Shown here: positions 17,016 through 25,370 of the stretch, piece after piece
How positions within the stretch are numbered: position 1 is the first letter of the stretch
Layout: each line of letters starts with the position of its first letter
Source of the DNA: Eubacterium callanderi
Lineage (GTDB): Bacteria > Bacillota > Clostridia > Eubacteriales > Eubacteriaceae
Length of the DNA: 64,000 nucleotides
Direction: 5' to 3'
Assembly: GCF_900142645.1 (NCBI RefSeq)
Contig: NZ_FRBP01000012.1
Coordinates: 109,212-173,211 of the forward strand
Notes under the pieces: model-generated
Seen by the model: the letters and a program-made list of their open reading frames with translations, nothing else
What the model was told of the DNA's origin: nothing
The model's database searches: none
Made by a program: the position numbers and the translations under genes

Positions 17016-17044
17016 ATTATATGCTTGTAAGCCTGTTTTGTCAA
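17016..17044 (-). promoter_or_regulatory. Promoter of the cbiMNQO operon
   Basis: A perfect sigma-70 type promoter on the minus strand: TTGACA (17039-17044), 17-bp spacer, TATAAT (17016-17021). Transcription would start near 17009, just ahead of the riboswitch. Confidence 0.9.
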
Positions 17045-17084
17045 TACCTCTGTTGCATTTATTTGAAAACCATCAGTGCTCCTT

Positions 17085-17107
17085 ATACCTATACCCCTTA
17101 TAGGTAT
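17085..17107. promoter_or_regulatory. Inverted repeat upstream of the cbi promoter
   Basis: ATACCTATA (17085-17093) and TATAGGTAT (17099-17107) form a perfect 9-bp inverted repeat 41 bp upstream of the -35 box and 36 bp past the tetR stop. Overlapping it, ATACC-N7-GGTAT resembles CsoR/RcnR-type metal operators. It could equally be a tetR terminator stem lacking a good T tract. Confidence 0.35.
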
Positions 17108-17142
17108 ACTTTGACTCACCTAACTTTATCATCCAGCCCTTA

Positions 17143-17853
17143 CTAAAGCTTCGCGTCTGGCCGCACCGATAAACTGATTTCAAATACCGGGCTGATCTCA
17201 AAGGTAAAACGGCTGACAACCTTCCTCGACTTTTCGATATTTTCATGGATGTAATCCCCATCAGTGAAAAGAAAACTATAGTAGTCAAAGAAGAACCAGT
17301 CGACAGCATCCTGGAGCTCCAGATCAATCTGCTTTTCAAGCACATCCCTGAAAACCTGAATTTCCATTCCAACCGTCAGTGATTTCAGATACTCAAAATA
17401 CCTGCGTTCCTTCAGCCTGGGGTTAATACCCATGTATGCCTCACCCTCAAGCTCCAGATTAAAGAAATAGTCCCGCAGATCCAGCATGCTTCTTGCAAAC
17501 AGCGGTAGTTTTGAAACCTCCGCATAAAACCGTGTGACAGAAGCATCTGTAAACAACGCCTTAAAATATGCCCGATAGCCGATCATATCGAACAGCAGTC
17601 CCCGGGGCATACTGCCCAGCTCAGCCTTCCGCTCATCCACACAGAAAACAACATCGTTGCAAAAGTCTTTATAAATCTGAACTGCCAGGTTCTCTTTCGC
17701 CCCAAAATAGTAGTTCAAAAGCCCCTGCTTTGTCCGGGCATCGGTGATGATGTCCTTGACTGTTGTCTTATCATAGCCCTTCTGGTAAAAAATCTTTTTG
17801 GCGCTCTGGTAAAGGCTCTCCTTTGTCTCGAGACCATTTTTATAGTTTGCCAT
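17143..17853 (-). CDS. TetR-family transcriptional regulator
   Basis: A 236-residue regulator. The N-terminal helix-turn-helix (residues about 12-58) includes TTVKDIITDARTKQGLLNYY, and the rest is an all-helical ligand domain. It is divergent from the URO-D-like gene, and the 163-bp gap between them holds a strong promoter with two copies of a TTGAACGT sequence. It most likely represses that gene and itself. The ligand is unknown; a methylated aromatic or amine would suit the neighbourhood. Confidence 0.85.
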   Translation of the reverse strand: MANYKNGLETKESLYQSAKKIFYQKGYDKTTVKDIITDARTKQGLLNYYFGAKENLAVQIYKDFCNDVVFCVDERKAELGSMPRGLLFDMIGYRAYFKALFTDASVTRFYAEVSKLPLFARSMLDLRDYFFNLELEGEAYMGINPRLKERRYFEYLKSLTVGMEIQVFRDVLEKQIDLELQDAVDWFFFDYYSFLFTDGDYIHENIEKSRKVVSRFTFEISPVFEISLSVRPDAKL

Positions 17854-17915
17854 GGCTCCTCCACGTTTTTTATTTTATTATAGCATCCACCATAAAAAAA
17901 ATAAAGGAACGAATT

Positions 17916-17963
17916 TTGAACGTTGACAAATTTTAAAAAAAGGTGTATATTGAACGTATTCAA
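17916..17963 (+). promoter_or_regulatory. Promoter and tandem operator for the URO-D-like gene
   Basis: TTGACA (17923-17928), a 17-bp spacer and TATATT (17946-17951) form a near-consensus promoter. The palindrome TTGAACGTATTCAA (17950-17963) overlaps the transcription start, and the related TTGAACGTTGACAA (17916-17929) overlaps the -35. Start positions are 34 bp apart. A dimeric TetR protein bound at both would block RNA polymerase. Confidence 0.72.
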
Positions 17964-18016
17964 AATATGTGCACATTTTGTTTAAATCTGTAAAAAATAA
18001 GGGAGAACAAAATAAA

Positions 18017-19174
18017 ATGGAAAATGTTCAGGCAAAGCTGGATAACTTTATGCGCGGTGTTCGCGGCGAAAAAATGGACTATGTTCCCATTATGATGGAC
18101 TTTGAGCCCACCTATATCTGTGAATACACAAAGCAGGACTGTATTCGTTCCTTTTGGGATTACGACGGCTTCATCAAAGGTTATGAACAGGTCATGAAGG
18201 ACTTTGACATCGACCTGACCCAGAGCGTGGTTTTCCTGCCGCCACAGAAAAACGCCCTGTTAGGATCAAAAGTATGGGTTCAGAACCGTGTCAACGGCTA
18301 TATGCAGCATCCAGAGGTAACCTCACTGCTTCCGGAGGAATACCCCGAGCTTATCGAAGACCCCATCCACTGCATCGCATCCCGCGTGCTGCCCCGGATG
18401 TACACCGAACTGGGGCGCGAAGCCCCTTACAGCACCATGGCCTTTGCCAAGGCGCTGCTCTATGAAAAGAATCAGGTCCACCACTTCTATGATCAGATTT
18501 TTGAGAAAACCATAGCTAATGACGCTCTGCTCTACTATGGCACCATGTTCTACGCTCCCTTCGACCTTCTGGCCGACCATCTGCGGGGCATTACCCAGAT
18601 TTCCATGGACCTGCGGCGGAGAAAGGACGATGTTGAAGCCGCCTGCGACGCGCTGCTAAACGTCATGGCCCGCTATGTCGAAGCCACCAGCATGGCGGAT
18701 GAAAGCGGCTTCCCGCTGGCCTGTACCTGGTCACATCTTCCGCCGATGATCAACCAGAAGCAGTTTGAACGTTTTTACTGGCCCACCTTTAAAAAGCTGT
18801 GCGAAATGCTGACTGCCAAAGGCATTACCCTTTATGTCAACTTCCAGGGCGACTACCGCGACGGCCGGTTCTTCGATTTTTATCAGGAACTGCCCAAAGA
18901 TAAAATCGTCATTGCCGTGGAATACCAGGATTTTGAACAGGCGACTGCCACTCTTGGCCAGGACCATATGCTGAGCTGCTCCTATCCGCTGAACTATTTT
19001 TCAGATTACTCCACCGAGGAGTGCATTGACAAAGCCCGCGAGCTCATGGATATCGGTATGAAAAACGGCCGATTTTACTTTGGGCTGAATAAATCCGCCC
19101 TGGATTTTCATGATGCTGACCCGGATAAGCTGAAAGCTGTATTGAATTTTGTCCGTGAGTACGGACAGTATTGA
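18017..19174 (+). CDS. URO-D-fold (MtaA/CmuA-like) family protein, candidate corrinoid-linked methyltransferase
   Basis: A 385-residue protein of the uroporphyrinogen decarboxylase superfamily. In anaerobes many such proteins are methyltransferases that act with corrinoid proteins. The start at 18017 follows GGGAG; an upstream in-frame ATG at 17969 lies barely past the promoter and lacks a ribosome site. The usual zinc-binding His-x-Cys segment is not seen: the matching strand reads LYVNFQGDYRD. A Cys occurs later (MLSCSYP). It may therefore use another metal site or have another role. It is followed by a 44-residue ORF in the same unit and is divergent from TetR. Confidence 0.78.
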   Translation: MENVQAKLDNFMRGVRGEKMDYVPIMMDFEPTYICEYTKQDCIRSFWDYDGFIKGYEQVMKDFDIDLTQSVVFLPPQKNALLGSKVWVQNRVNGYMQHPEVTSLLPEEYPELIEDPIHCIASRVLPRMYTELGREAPYSTMAFAKALLYEKNQVHHFYDQIFEKTIANDALLYYGTMFYAPFDLLADHLRGITQISMDLRRRKDDVEAACDALLNVMARYVEATSMADESGFPLACTWSHLPPMINQKQFERFYWPTFKKLCEMLTAKGITLYVNFQGDYRDGRFFDFYQELPKDKIVIAVEYQDFEQATATLGQDHMLSCSYPLNYFSDYSTEECIDKARELMDIGMKNGRFYFGLNKSALDFHDADPDKLKAVLNFVREYGQY

Positions 19175-19182
19175 GGTGAAAC

Positions 19183-19317
19183 ATGAAAGATCAATTAACA
19201 CAGTTGGACAGAGAAATTGTTGAGAGCTACCCCGAAGAATACCGTCCCATGATCGAAAGCAATCTTGAGGTAACAGAGACCGAGCTGGAAATGTTTATTC
19301 TCAGCCTGATCATGTAA
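19183..19317 (+). CDS. Conserved-looking 44-residue microprotein, function unknown
   Basis: The ORF begins 8 bp after the URO-D-like stop and is preceded by a good ribosome site (GAGGTGAA). The peptide is acidic and amphipathic (MKDQLTQLDREIVESYPEEY at the N terminus; ending FILSLIM) with no signal sequence or Cys. The hydrophobic end may mediate docking to a partner. A strong terminator follows at once, so the short gene ends a two-gene unit. Translation coupling to the URO-D-like gene is inferred. Confidence 0.6.
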   Translation: MKDQLTQLDREIVESYPEEYRPMIESNLEVTETELEMFILSLIM

Positions 19318-19333
19318 GGCGGCAAGCTGCAAT

Positions 19334-19365
19334 AAAAAAGCTCCCGGCAAGCCGGGGGCTTTTTT
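19334..19365. terminator. Bidirectional terminator between the URO-D unit and gloA
   Basis: AAAAAAGCTCCCGGC and GCCGGGGGCTTTTTT arms form a strong stem with T tracts in both directions, serving the convergent units. Confidence 0.92.
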
Positions 19366-19378
19366 CTGTGCTCTTCGC

Positions 19379-19765
19379 TTATTTCAGGCGGATAATCTCA
19401 ATTTTATACCCGTCTGGATCCTTGATGAAATAGTAGCTTTTAACGCCGTTGTCCAGGCCGCTGAGGTCGGTGACGTCGTAGCCTTTGGCTTTGTGCTCTT
19501 CATGGCTGGCTTCCAGGTCTTCGACCTCTACCGCCAGATGTCCATAGCCATCGCCAATGACATAAGGCTTTTCAGGGTCGTAGTTGTAGGTAAGCTCCAG
19601 GGTGAAATCGGTCTGGCCGTCGCCCAGGTATACCAGGGTAAACTTACCTTCCGGTTTATCCTTTCTGCGGACTTCCTTAAAGCCCAGTGCATCCTGATAG
19701 AATGCCAGTGATTTTTCAAGATCCATTACACGGATCATGGTATGTGCCATACGGTATTTTCCCAT
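19379..19765 (-). CDS. gloA: Lactoylglutathione lyase (glyoxalase I) family protein
   Basis: A 128-residue two-module VOC-fold protein. The four metal ligands of glyoxalase I are visible: His in MAHTMIRV, Glu in FTLELTYN, His in GYGHLAVEV and Glu in YKIEIIR. The compact length matches the Ni/Co-dependent bacterial class, which converts the methylglyoxal hemithioacetal to a thioester. It is the last gene of the phoH-era-recO cluster, 14 bp after recO. Confidence 0.87.
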   Translation of the reverse strand: MGKYRMAHTMIRVMDLEKSLAFYQDALGFKEVRRKDKPEGKFTLVYLGDGQTDFTLELTYNYDPEKPYVIGDGYGHLAVEVEDLEASHEEHKAKGYDVTDLSGLDNGVKSYYFIKDPDGYKIEIIRLK

Positions 19766-19779
19766 AATGTTGTTCCTCC

Positions 19780-20526
19780 TTATAAATTTAAGTCCCGGTA
19801 GAAGTCATAGGTTTTGAGGTTTTTCGCCAGCTGGTAGGAAATATAGTGGTTCATCATGTCCATGATGCGCCGCACCACCGCCGGGTCAAACGCCCGCTGT
19901 CTTATCGCCTTAATGGGGGTGACGAGGAGATAGACCATCTCCGAGAGCACCTCCGGGGTAAGCCGGTAGCTATAGCCTTCTGTCCGATGACAATTTTCGC
20001 ATAAAACGCCGTTATTTTCAATACTGAAATGTGTTAAATGTTCGGTGCTGCCGCAGAGCGCGCAGGTGTCAAAAACCGGACGTATGCCGTGCACCTCCGT
20101 CAGCTTGAGCTGAAGAGCTGCCACCAGCGCCTCATTGCTCTGACTCTTATCCTCCGATAGATAAAACAGGATGAAATTCACCAGCCGCAGTACAGCCTTA
20201 TTCCCCTGGTAGTAATCATAAAAGGCGTCCAACAGCTCTAAAACATAGGAAGCCAGAGACATCTTCATCAGATCATTGCGCAGCGGATAAAAAGACTGTA
20301 TAAGGCTGGCCTGATTGATATTGGCAAAATTTTTGCCGGGATAATAGACAAACTCGCTGTAGGCAAAGAGCTGGGTCGCTGCCACCAGCGGGCTGCGGTT
20401 CCGCCTTACCCCCTTGGCGATGGCCTTGATCTTTCCCTCCTCCTCCGTGAAAAGAGTGATGATCTTGTCCTGCTCCTGAAAGGGCTGCTCTCGGATCACG
20501 ATGCCCTTCGTCTTTACCAGTGCCAT
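19780..20526 (-). CDS. recO: DNA repair protein RecO
   Basis: A 248-residue protein with an N-terminal OB fold (VKTKGIVIREQPFQEQDKII), a helical middle and a zinc finger CALCG...CENCH around residues 155-180. RecO loads RecA onto SSB-coated single-stranded DNA. It follows era after 3 bp, the usual Firmicutes order. Confidence 0.92.
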   Translation of the reverse strand: MALVKTKGIVIREQPFQEQDKIITLFTEEEGKIKAIAKGVRRNRSPLVAATQLFAYSEFVYYPGKNFANINQASLIQSFYPLRNDLMKMSLASYVLELLDAFYDYYQGNKAVLRLVNFILFYLSEDKSQSNEALVAALQLKLTEVHGIRPVFDTCALCGSTEHLTHFSIENNGVLCENCHRTEGYSYRLTPEVLSEMVYLLVTPIKAIRQRAFDPAVVRRIMDMMNHYISYQLAKNLKTYDFYRDLNL

Positions 20527-20529
20527 AAG

Positions 20530-21444
20530 CTACTCAGTATATCCCAGATCCTTGAGGTCATAGGTTTTCTCACGCCAGTCTGCCCTTACCTTGACCCAGA
20601 GCTGAAGGTTAACCGGTGTTTTCAGAAAGAATTCAATATCCTTTCTGGCGTAAGTTCCAATCTTTTTGAGCATGGAGCCCTGCTTTCCAATCAGAATCCC
20701 CTTGTGGGTTTTGCGCTCACAGAAAATAGTGGCGTCGATGTCGATGATGTTCTTATCCTCCCGCGCCTTCATTTTTGTGACCTCAACCGCCACGCCGTGG
20801 GGCACCTCATCCTTGAGCAGGTGCAAAACCTTTTCGCGGATCAGCTCGCCCACGATAAAGCGTTCGGACTGGTCCACCACCATATCCGGCGGAAAGTACA
20901 TGGGGCCCGGCTCCAGATGCTTTTTAATGGCTGCCAGAAGCTCCTGTACCCCATCACCGTTCCAGGCCGAAACAGGGATAATACTGTCCAGGAAGGTGTA
21001 ATCTTGATAGGCCGCAATGGTCTTAAGCAGTTCCTCCTTAGGCACTGTGTCAATCTTGTTGATGATCAGGAGCACCGGTGTCCGGCTGCCTGCAAGCTTA
21101 TCCAGAATGTACTGGTCACCCGGGCCAATCCTGTCCTCAGGCTCCACCAGAAAGAGCACCACATCCACGTCGGAGATCGTATCCTCGGCAGACTTTAACA
21201 TAAAGGCTCCCAGCTTGTTCTTTGGCTTGTGCATGCCCGGCGTATCGATAAAGACCATCTGGCTGTCCGCGTCGGTGTGGATGCAGCGGATGGCGTTTCT
21301 GGTGGTCTGAGGCTTGTTGGCCGTGATGACCAGCTTTTCCCCCATGATGCTGTTAAGCAGCGTGGACTTGCCCACATTGGGGCGGCCGATGATACTGATA
21401 AAGCCTGATTTAAATGGTTGTTCTGTATTTTTTGTTTCCTGCAT
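20530..21444 (-). CDS. era: GTPase Era
   Basis: A 304-residue ribosome-assembly GTPase. The G motifs are GRPNVGKST, DTPGMH and NKID, and the C-terminal KH domain carries GKQGSMLKKIG for binding the 3' end of 16S rRNA. It sits between dgkA and recO in the standard cluster. Confidence 0.95.
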   Translation of the reverse strand: MQETKNTEQPFKSGFISIIGRPNVGKSTLLNSIMGEKLVITANKPQTTRNAIRCIHTDADSQMVFIDTPGMHKPKNKLGAFMLKSAEDTISDVDVVLFLVEPEDRIGPGDQYILDKLAGSRTPVLLIINKIDTVPKEELLKTIAAYQDYTFLDSIIPVSAWNGDGVQELLAAIKKHLEPGPMYFPPDMVVDQSERFIVGELIREKVLHLLKDEVPHGVAVEVTKMKAREDKNIIDIDATIFCERKTHKGILIGKQGSMLKKIGTYARKDIEFFLKTPVNLQLWVKVRADWREKTYDLKDLGYTE

Positions 21445-21465
21445 AAATTTTCCTTTACTTTTGTT

Positions 21466-21843
21466 TTACTTAAAGATAAGTGGTGCGATCATATCCCAGA
21501 TCTTTGGCAGAAAAATGATCAGCCCCACCACCACAGACACAATGGCCATGAGCAGCACCGCACCGGCCGCTGTATCCTTGGAGACCTTGGCCAGATGGTG
21601 GTATTCCTCGGTGTAGAGGTCCACCAGTGTTTCGACAGCAGTATTAACCACCTCTAAAATAAGTACAAAGCCAATGACAATGACAATGGCCAGCCATTCG
21701 GCCTCCGATAATTTGAAAAAGAAGCCGGCCAAAATGGCAAACAGGCCGATCACACTGTGTATCTTCATGTTGGGCTGGGTCTTTAATACATATTTAATAC
21801 CCTCAAATGCGTACCCAAAACTGCTTGTTAAACGTCGGCGCAT
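21466..21843 (-). CDS. dgkA: Diacylglycerol/undecaprenol kinase (DgkA family)
   Basis: A 125-residue membrane protein with three helices and the family motif EVVNTAVETLVDL followed by AKDTAAGAV-like residues (SKDTAAGAVLL). Gram-positive members mostly phosphorylate undecaprenol for the cell-wall lipid carrier cycle. The gene lies between ybeY and era. Confidence 0.9.
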   Translation of the reverse strand: MRRRLTSSFGYAFEGIKYVLKTQPNMKIHSVIGLFAILAGFFFKLSEAEWLAIVIVIGFVLILEVVNTAVETLVDLYTEEYHHLAKVSKDTAAGAVLLMAIVSVVVGLIIFLPKIWDMIAPLIFK

Positions 21844-21871
21844 TTTCCTCTCCCCCTTAACTGAAAAATGG

Positions 21872-22342
21872 TCAGTCGTCGCCCATAATGGCCTTTTCCC
21901 GGGCGCGCATCACTCTTTTTTCGTCCTCTTCCATATGGTCGTAGCCCAGCAGGTGCAGCACGCTGTGCACACTCAGGTAGCAAATTTCCCGCTCCAGGCT
22001 GTGCCCGTACGCCTCTGCCTGCTCCGCTGCCCGCGTGGTTGAAATCACGATGTCCCCCAGCATAACCGGGATTCCCGTCTCATAGGTGAGCATATCCTCA
22101 TCCTCAGGGAACTCCAGCATGGGAAAGGACAGCACGTCGGTTTCCTTATCAATGTTTCGGTACTCGGCGTTGAGCTCCTGGATTTCCTCAGGTATCACCA
22201 GCGAAAAGCTTATCTCACAGGGCACCAGAACATTCTCCTGCTGAAGCGTGATTATAATGTATTCCTCAACCTTTTCATAAACCGATGCGTCGAGCTCGAC
22301 CCCGCTCCGGTTGTCAATTTCCAAATCCAGTTCTAATGGCAA
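21872..22342 (-). CDS. ybeY: Endoribonuclease YbeY
   Basis: A 156-residue zinc-dependent rRNA maturation factor. The metal motif HSVLHLLGYDH is present near residues 124-134. It is placed after phoH, its usual neighbour. Confidence 0.93.
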   Translation of the reverse strand: MPLELDLEIDNRSGVELDASVYEKVEEYIIITLQQENVLVPCEISFSLVIPEEIQELNAEYRNIDKETDVLSFPMLEFPEDEDMLTYETGIPVMLGDIVISTTRAAEQAEAYGHSLEREICYLSVHSVLHLLGYDHMEEDEKRVMRAREKAIMGDD

Positions 22343-22375
22343 TTTTTCTCTCCTCCTTCTTAAGGCCTGACCATC

Positions 22376-23377
22376 TTAATCTGGCTGTTCAGCCAGTTCA
22401 AGCTCCTGCTTCTTTTCTCTCGCCTTATCATTCCGGTCATAGGCCTCGATGATGCGCTGAACCAGACGGTGGCGCACCACATCGTCCTGTGAGAACTCGA
22501 TAAAGGCAATGTCCGGAATGCCGCGCAGAATCCTGCGGACCTCCTTAAGGCCGGAGCGCTTGCCGCCGGGCAGGTCAATCTGGGTAATATCCCCGGTCAC
22601 CACGATTTTAGAGCCCTGGCCAAAACGGGTCAGAAACATTTTCATCTGCTCTGGCGTGGTGTTCTGGGCTTCATCCAATATAATGTAGGCATTTTCGAGT
22701 GTACGTCCGCGCATGTAGGCCAGCGGTGCCACCTCGATAAGCCCTTTTTCCATATTCTTTTCAAAGGCCTCAGCGCCCATGATTTCAAAAAGCGCATCGT
22801 ACAGCGGACGCAGATAAGGGTCTACCTTATCCTGCAAATCACCAGGCAGGAAGCCCAGCTTTTCACCAGCCTCCACCGCCGGACGGGTCAGGATCAGGCG
22901 ATCCACCTCACCGTTTTTAAAAGCCGTGATCGCCATGGCCATGGCCAGATAGGTTTTGCCTGTGCCTGCCGGGCCAATGCCAAAAACGATGTCGTTATGG
23001 CGGATGGCGTCAATATAGCGCTTCTGCCCCAGGGTTTTGCTGCGGATAGGCTTGCCCCGCATGGTATAGCAGATAATGTCATCATTCAGGGCGCTGTATT
23101 CCTTCTCCAACCCCTTTGACTGAAGTGTAAGGATATACTCCGTATTATCTTTTGTTATGCCGCCTTGGCTTCCGATGGTGCGGATCATTTCCTCAATGAC
23201 CCTTACCGCCGCATCTACCCGCCTGCCCTCGCCGCGGATTTTGAGCGCACTGTCGCGCACCAGGACGTCTACCTTCAGACGCCCCTCGATGAGCTTGATA
23301 TTTTCGTCATATTTACCGAAAACCTTAGATAGGGTCTCCGGCGATTCAATCATAATGTCCTTTGTAATTTCTTCCAA
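22376..23377 (-). CDS. PhoH-like ATPase
   Basis: A 333-residue protein with an N-terminal KH-like segment and a PhoH P-loop domain: Walker A GPAGTGKTYLA near residue 140 and Walker B YIILDEAQNT. The family is linked to RNA metabolism and is nearly always encoded beside ybeY, as here. A 33-bp gap separates the two. Confidence 0.92.
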   Translation of the reverse strand: MEEITKDIMIESPETLSKVFGKYDENIKLIEGRLKVDVLVRDSALKIRGEGRRVDAAVRVIEEMIRTIGSQGGITKDNTEYILTLQSKGLEKEYSALNDDIICYTMRGKPIRSKTLGQKRYIDAIRHNDIVFGIGPAGTGKTYLAMAMAITAFKNGEVDRLILTRPAVEAGEKLGFLPGDLQDKVDPYLRPLYDALFEIMGAEAFEKNMEKGLIEVAPLAYMRGRTLENAYIILDEAQNTTPEQMKMFLTRFGQGSKIVVTGDITQIDLPGGKRSGLKEVRRILRGIPDIAFIEFSQDDVVRHRLVQRIIEAYDRNDKAREKKQELELAEQPD

Positions 23378-23394
23378 ATGAACCTCCTGATATT

Positions 23395-24024
23395 TTACGG
23401 ATTTAGTTTAATACTGTCATAATCTGGTGTGTAAAGTGCCTCCAGCATGCCAAAACCCTCTGGGCAGTCCACCACAGTAATGCTGCCAAGCTTGATATTA
23501 AAATGCCATTTCGACTGAAGCGGCAGGTCCAGCAGATTAACCAGCAGACTGTGCACCGTGCCGCCGTGGGCGATGATGAGCACATTTTTATCCGCGTGGG
23601 CCTCGGCATACTCGGCTAAAAAAGCGCTCATGCGGTTGTGATATTCAGTATAGTTCTCGCCCCCGGGCAGGGTAACATGGTTGTAGTCGTCCATCCAGCG
23701 ATCCCACATCTTTTTGTCCAGCGCGATGGCCTCGTCGGCAGTCAGTCCGTCAAAAATACCAAAGTTAAATTCCTTGAGGCGGTCGTCCGGGGTAAAAGAC
23801 CTGTCCAGACGTTCTGCCACTGCCTCCCCAATTTTGTATGCCCGCGAAATAGGGCTGACATAAATTTCATCAAAGGGAATTTTTGTGTTCAGAGCGACCA
23901 GCTCATCCACCAGCATTTCCTTCATCTTAACCCCGAAGTCCGTATAATCGGATTCGGTATGGCCGTTTAGACGGTGTTCTGCGTTGCCGAAGGTTTCTAC
24001 GTGTCTTACTAAAATATATTTCAT
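23395..24024 (-). CDS. Histidine phosphatase family protein with altered RHG motif
   Basis: A 209-residue phosphoglycerate-mutase-like protein. The catalytic His is in RHVETFGN, where the usual motif is RHGET; the second His is in LIIAHGGTVHS. The other active-site residues look intact, so it is probably active. Family members include alpha-ribazole phosphatase (CobC) and broad phosphatases; the identity cannot be set. It is 17 bp upstream of phoH and is the first gene of that cluster. Confidence 0.8.
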   Translation of the reverse strand: MKYILVRHVETFGNAEHRLNGHTESDYTDFGVKMKEMLVDELVALNTKIPFDEIYVSPISRAYKIGEAVAERLDRSFTPDDRLKEFNFGIFDGLTADEAIALDKKMWDRWMDDYNHVTLPGGENYTEYHNRMSAFLAEYAEAHADKNVLIIAHGGTVHSLLVNLLDLPLQSKWHFNIKLGSITVVDCPEGFGMLEALYTPDYDSIKLNP

Positions 24025-24122
24025 TTTTCACCTGACGTGTACATAATTATTTATATCCATTATATACGATTTTACAAAATAGTAAAAGGCAGGAACCGTG
24101 AATTTTAAAATTTTACTTATAC

Positions 24123-24151
24123 TTGTACTTTAAATGTATTTTTATTATAAT
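24123..24151 (+). promoter_or_regulatory. Promoter of the EamA transporter gene
   Basis: TTGTAC (24123-24128), a 17-bp spacer and a perfect TATAAT (24146-24151) lie 29 bp ahead of the start codon, with AGAAAGGAG in between. Confidence 0.75.
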
Positions 24152-24180
24152 AGACCTTATATCTCAGAAAGGAGCTTTTC

Positions 24181-25086
24181 ATGGACAAAACAAAGAAAAC
24201 AGGCCTGATGGCGGATCTTGGGCTGCTGGTAGTGGCGGTTGTCTGGGGGACAGGCTTTGTAGCCTCCAAAAACGCCATTGCCGCCACCACTCCCATGATG
24301 GTGATGGCGATCCGTTTTACAGTGGCCTTTTTAATAGCGTTTATTGTCTTTTTCAAGCATCTCAGAGGCATTTCGAAGGACACGCTTAAGGCCGGGTGCA
24401 TTATCGGGTTCTTTCTGTTTACAGCCTTCGCGGCCCAGACCATTGGCCTGCAGTTTATCCAGGCTGGTAAGCAGGCGTTCCTGACCGCCACCAATGTGGT
24501 GATGGTACCCTTTATCTTCTGGGCCGTTAAAAAGCATCGTCCTGACCGTTACAATTTTGCCGCTGCCTTTATCATGCTGCTGGGCATTACCCTGCTGACC
24601 ACAGATTTCAGCACAGGCTTCAGCTTTGGCGCGGGTGACGGCCTTACCCTGCTGTGCGCCTTCCTGTTTGCCTGCCATATCGTCTCGGTGGGAGTGTTCT
24701 CAAAGGATCACGACCCCATAGCCCTGACGGTTATCCAGCTGGGCTTTACAGCGCTGGCATCGCTGGTCTATGTCATTTTTTCCGGCGAGCTGACCACTGA
24801 CATCTCGCCCGCAGGCTGGCTCAACGCCGTCTATTTGGGCCTGTTCAGTACCTTCCTGGCATTCCTGCTTCAGACAGTGGCCCAGAAGTACACCAGCTCG
24901 ACCCATGCGGCCATTCTCATGAGCCTGGAATCCGTCTTTGGCAGTATCTTCTCCATCATTCTGCTGGGGGATCATTTTACGCTGATGATGGCCATCGGCT
25001 GTGTTGTTATTTTTCTTGGTGTCATTACCGCAGAAACCAAATGGGCTTTTCTGCGGCGCGGAGCCGTGAACGACAACCCAGAATAG
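24181..25086 (+). CDS. EamA/DMT-family transporter
   Basis: A 301-residue protein with ten predicted membrane helices formed by two EamA repeats. The first repeat contains WGTGFVASK and the second ends with MSLESVFGSIFSIILLGD, both typical of the drug/metabolite transporter superfamily, which exports amino acids and other metabolites. It is a single-gene unit with its own promoter and terminator. The substrate is unknown. Confidence 0.87.
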   Translation: MDKTKKTGLMADLGLLVVAVVWGTGFVASKNAIAATTPMMVMAIRFTVAFLIAFIVFFKHLRGISKDTLKAGCIIGFFLFTAFAAQTIGLQFIQAGKQAFLTATNVVMVPFIFWAVKKHRPDRYNFAAAFIMLLGITLLTTDFSTGFSFGAGDGLTLLCAFLFACHIVSVGVFSKDHDPIALTVIQLGFTALASLVYVIFSGELTTDISPAGWLNAVYLGLFSTFLAFLLQTVAQKYTSSTHAAILMSLESVFGSIFSIILLGDHFTLMMAIGCVVIFLGVITAETKWAFLRRGAVNDNPE

Positions 25087-25087
25087 A

Positions 25088-25126
25088 CCAAAAAGAAGTC
25101 TCAAAAACCACGAGACTTCTTTTTTA
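25088..25126 (+). terminator. Terminator of the EamA transporter gene
   Basis: AGAAGTCTC (25094-25102) pairs with GAGACTTCT (25112-25120) and is followed by TTTTTT. Confidence 0.9.
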
Positions 25127-25129
25127 TTC

Positions 25130-25370
25130 TCAGTTCCAGATTTCGCAGTGGTCAAACTGCCGGTCTGGGTACTCGATGACCCCAGGCCCCAGTTCTCTGG
25201 CCGCGCCGGCCACCTCGTCATAGGTACTCACGGACAGGACATGCCGGAGACTTTGGATGATGACCAGCTTTTACACAGCCATCGGCTCTACATCATCAAT
25301 CTGGACCATGTGCTGGCTGTGCAGCGCCATGCTGAACGACACACAGCTGCCCATCCTGCTAACCTATCCA

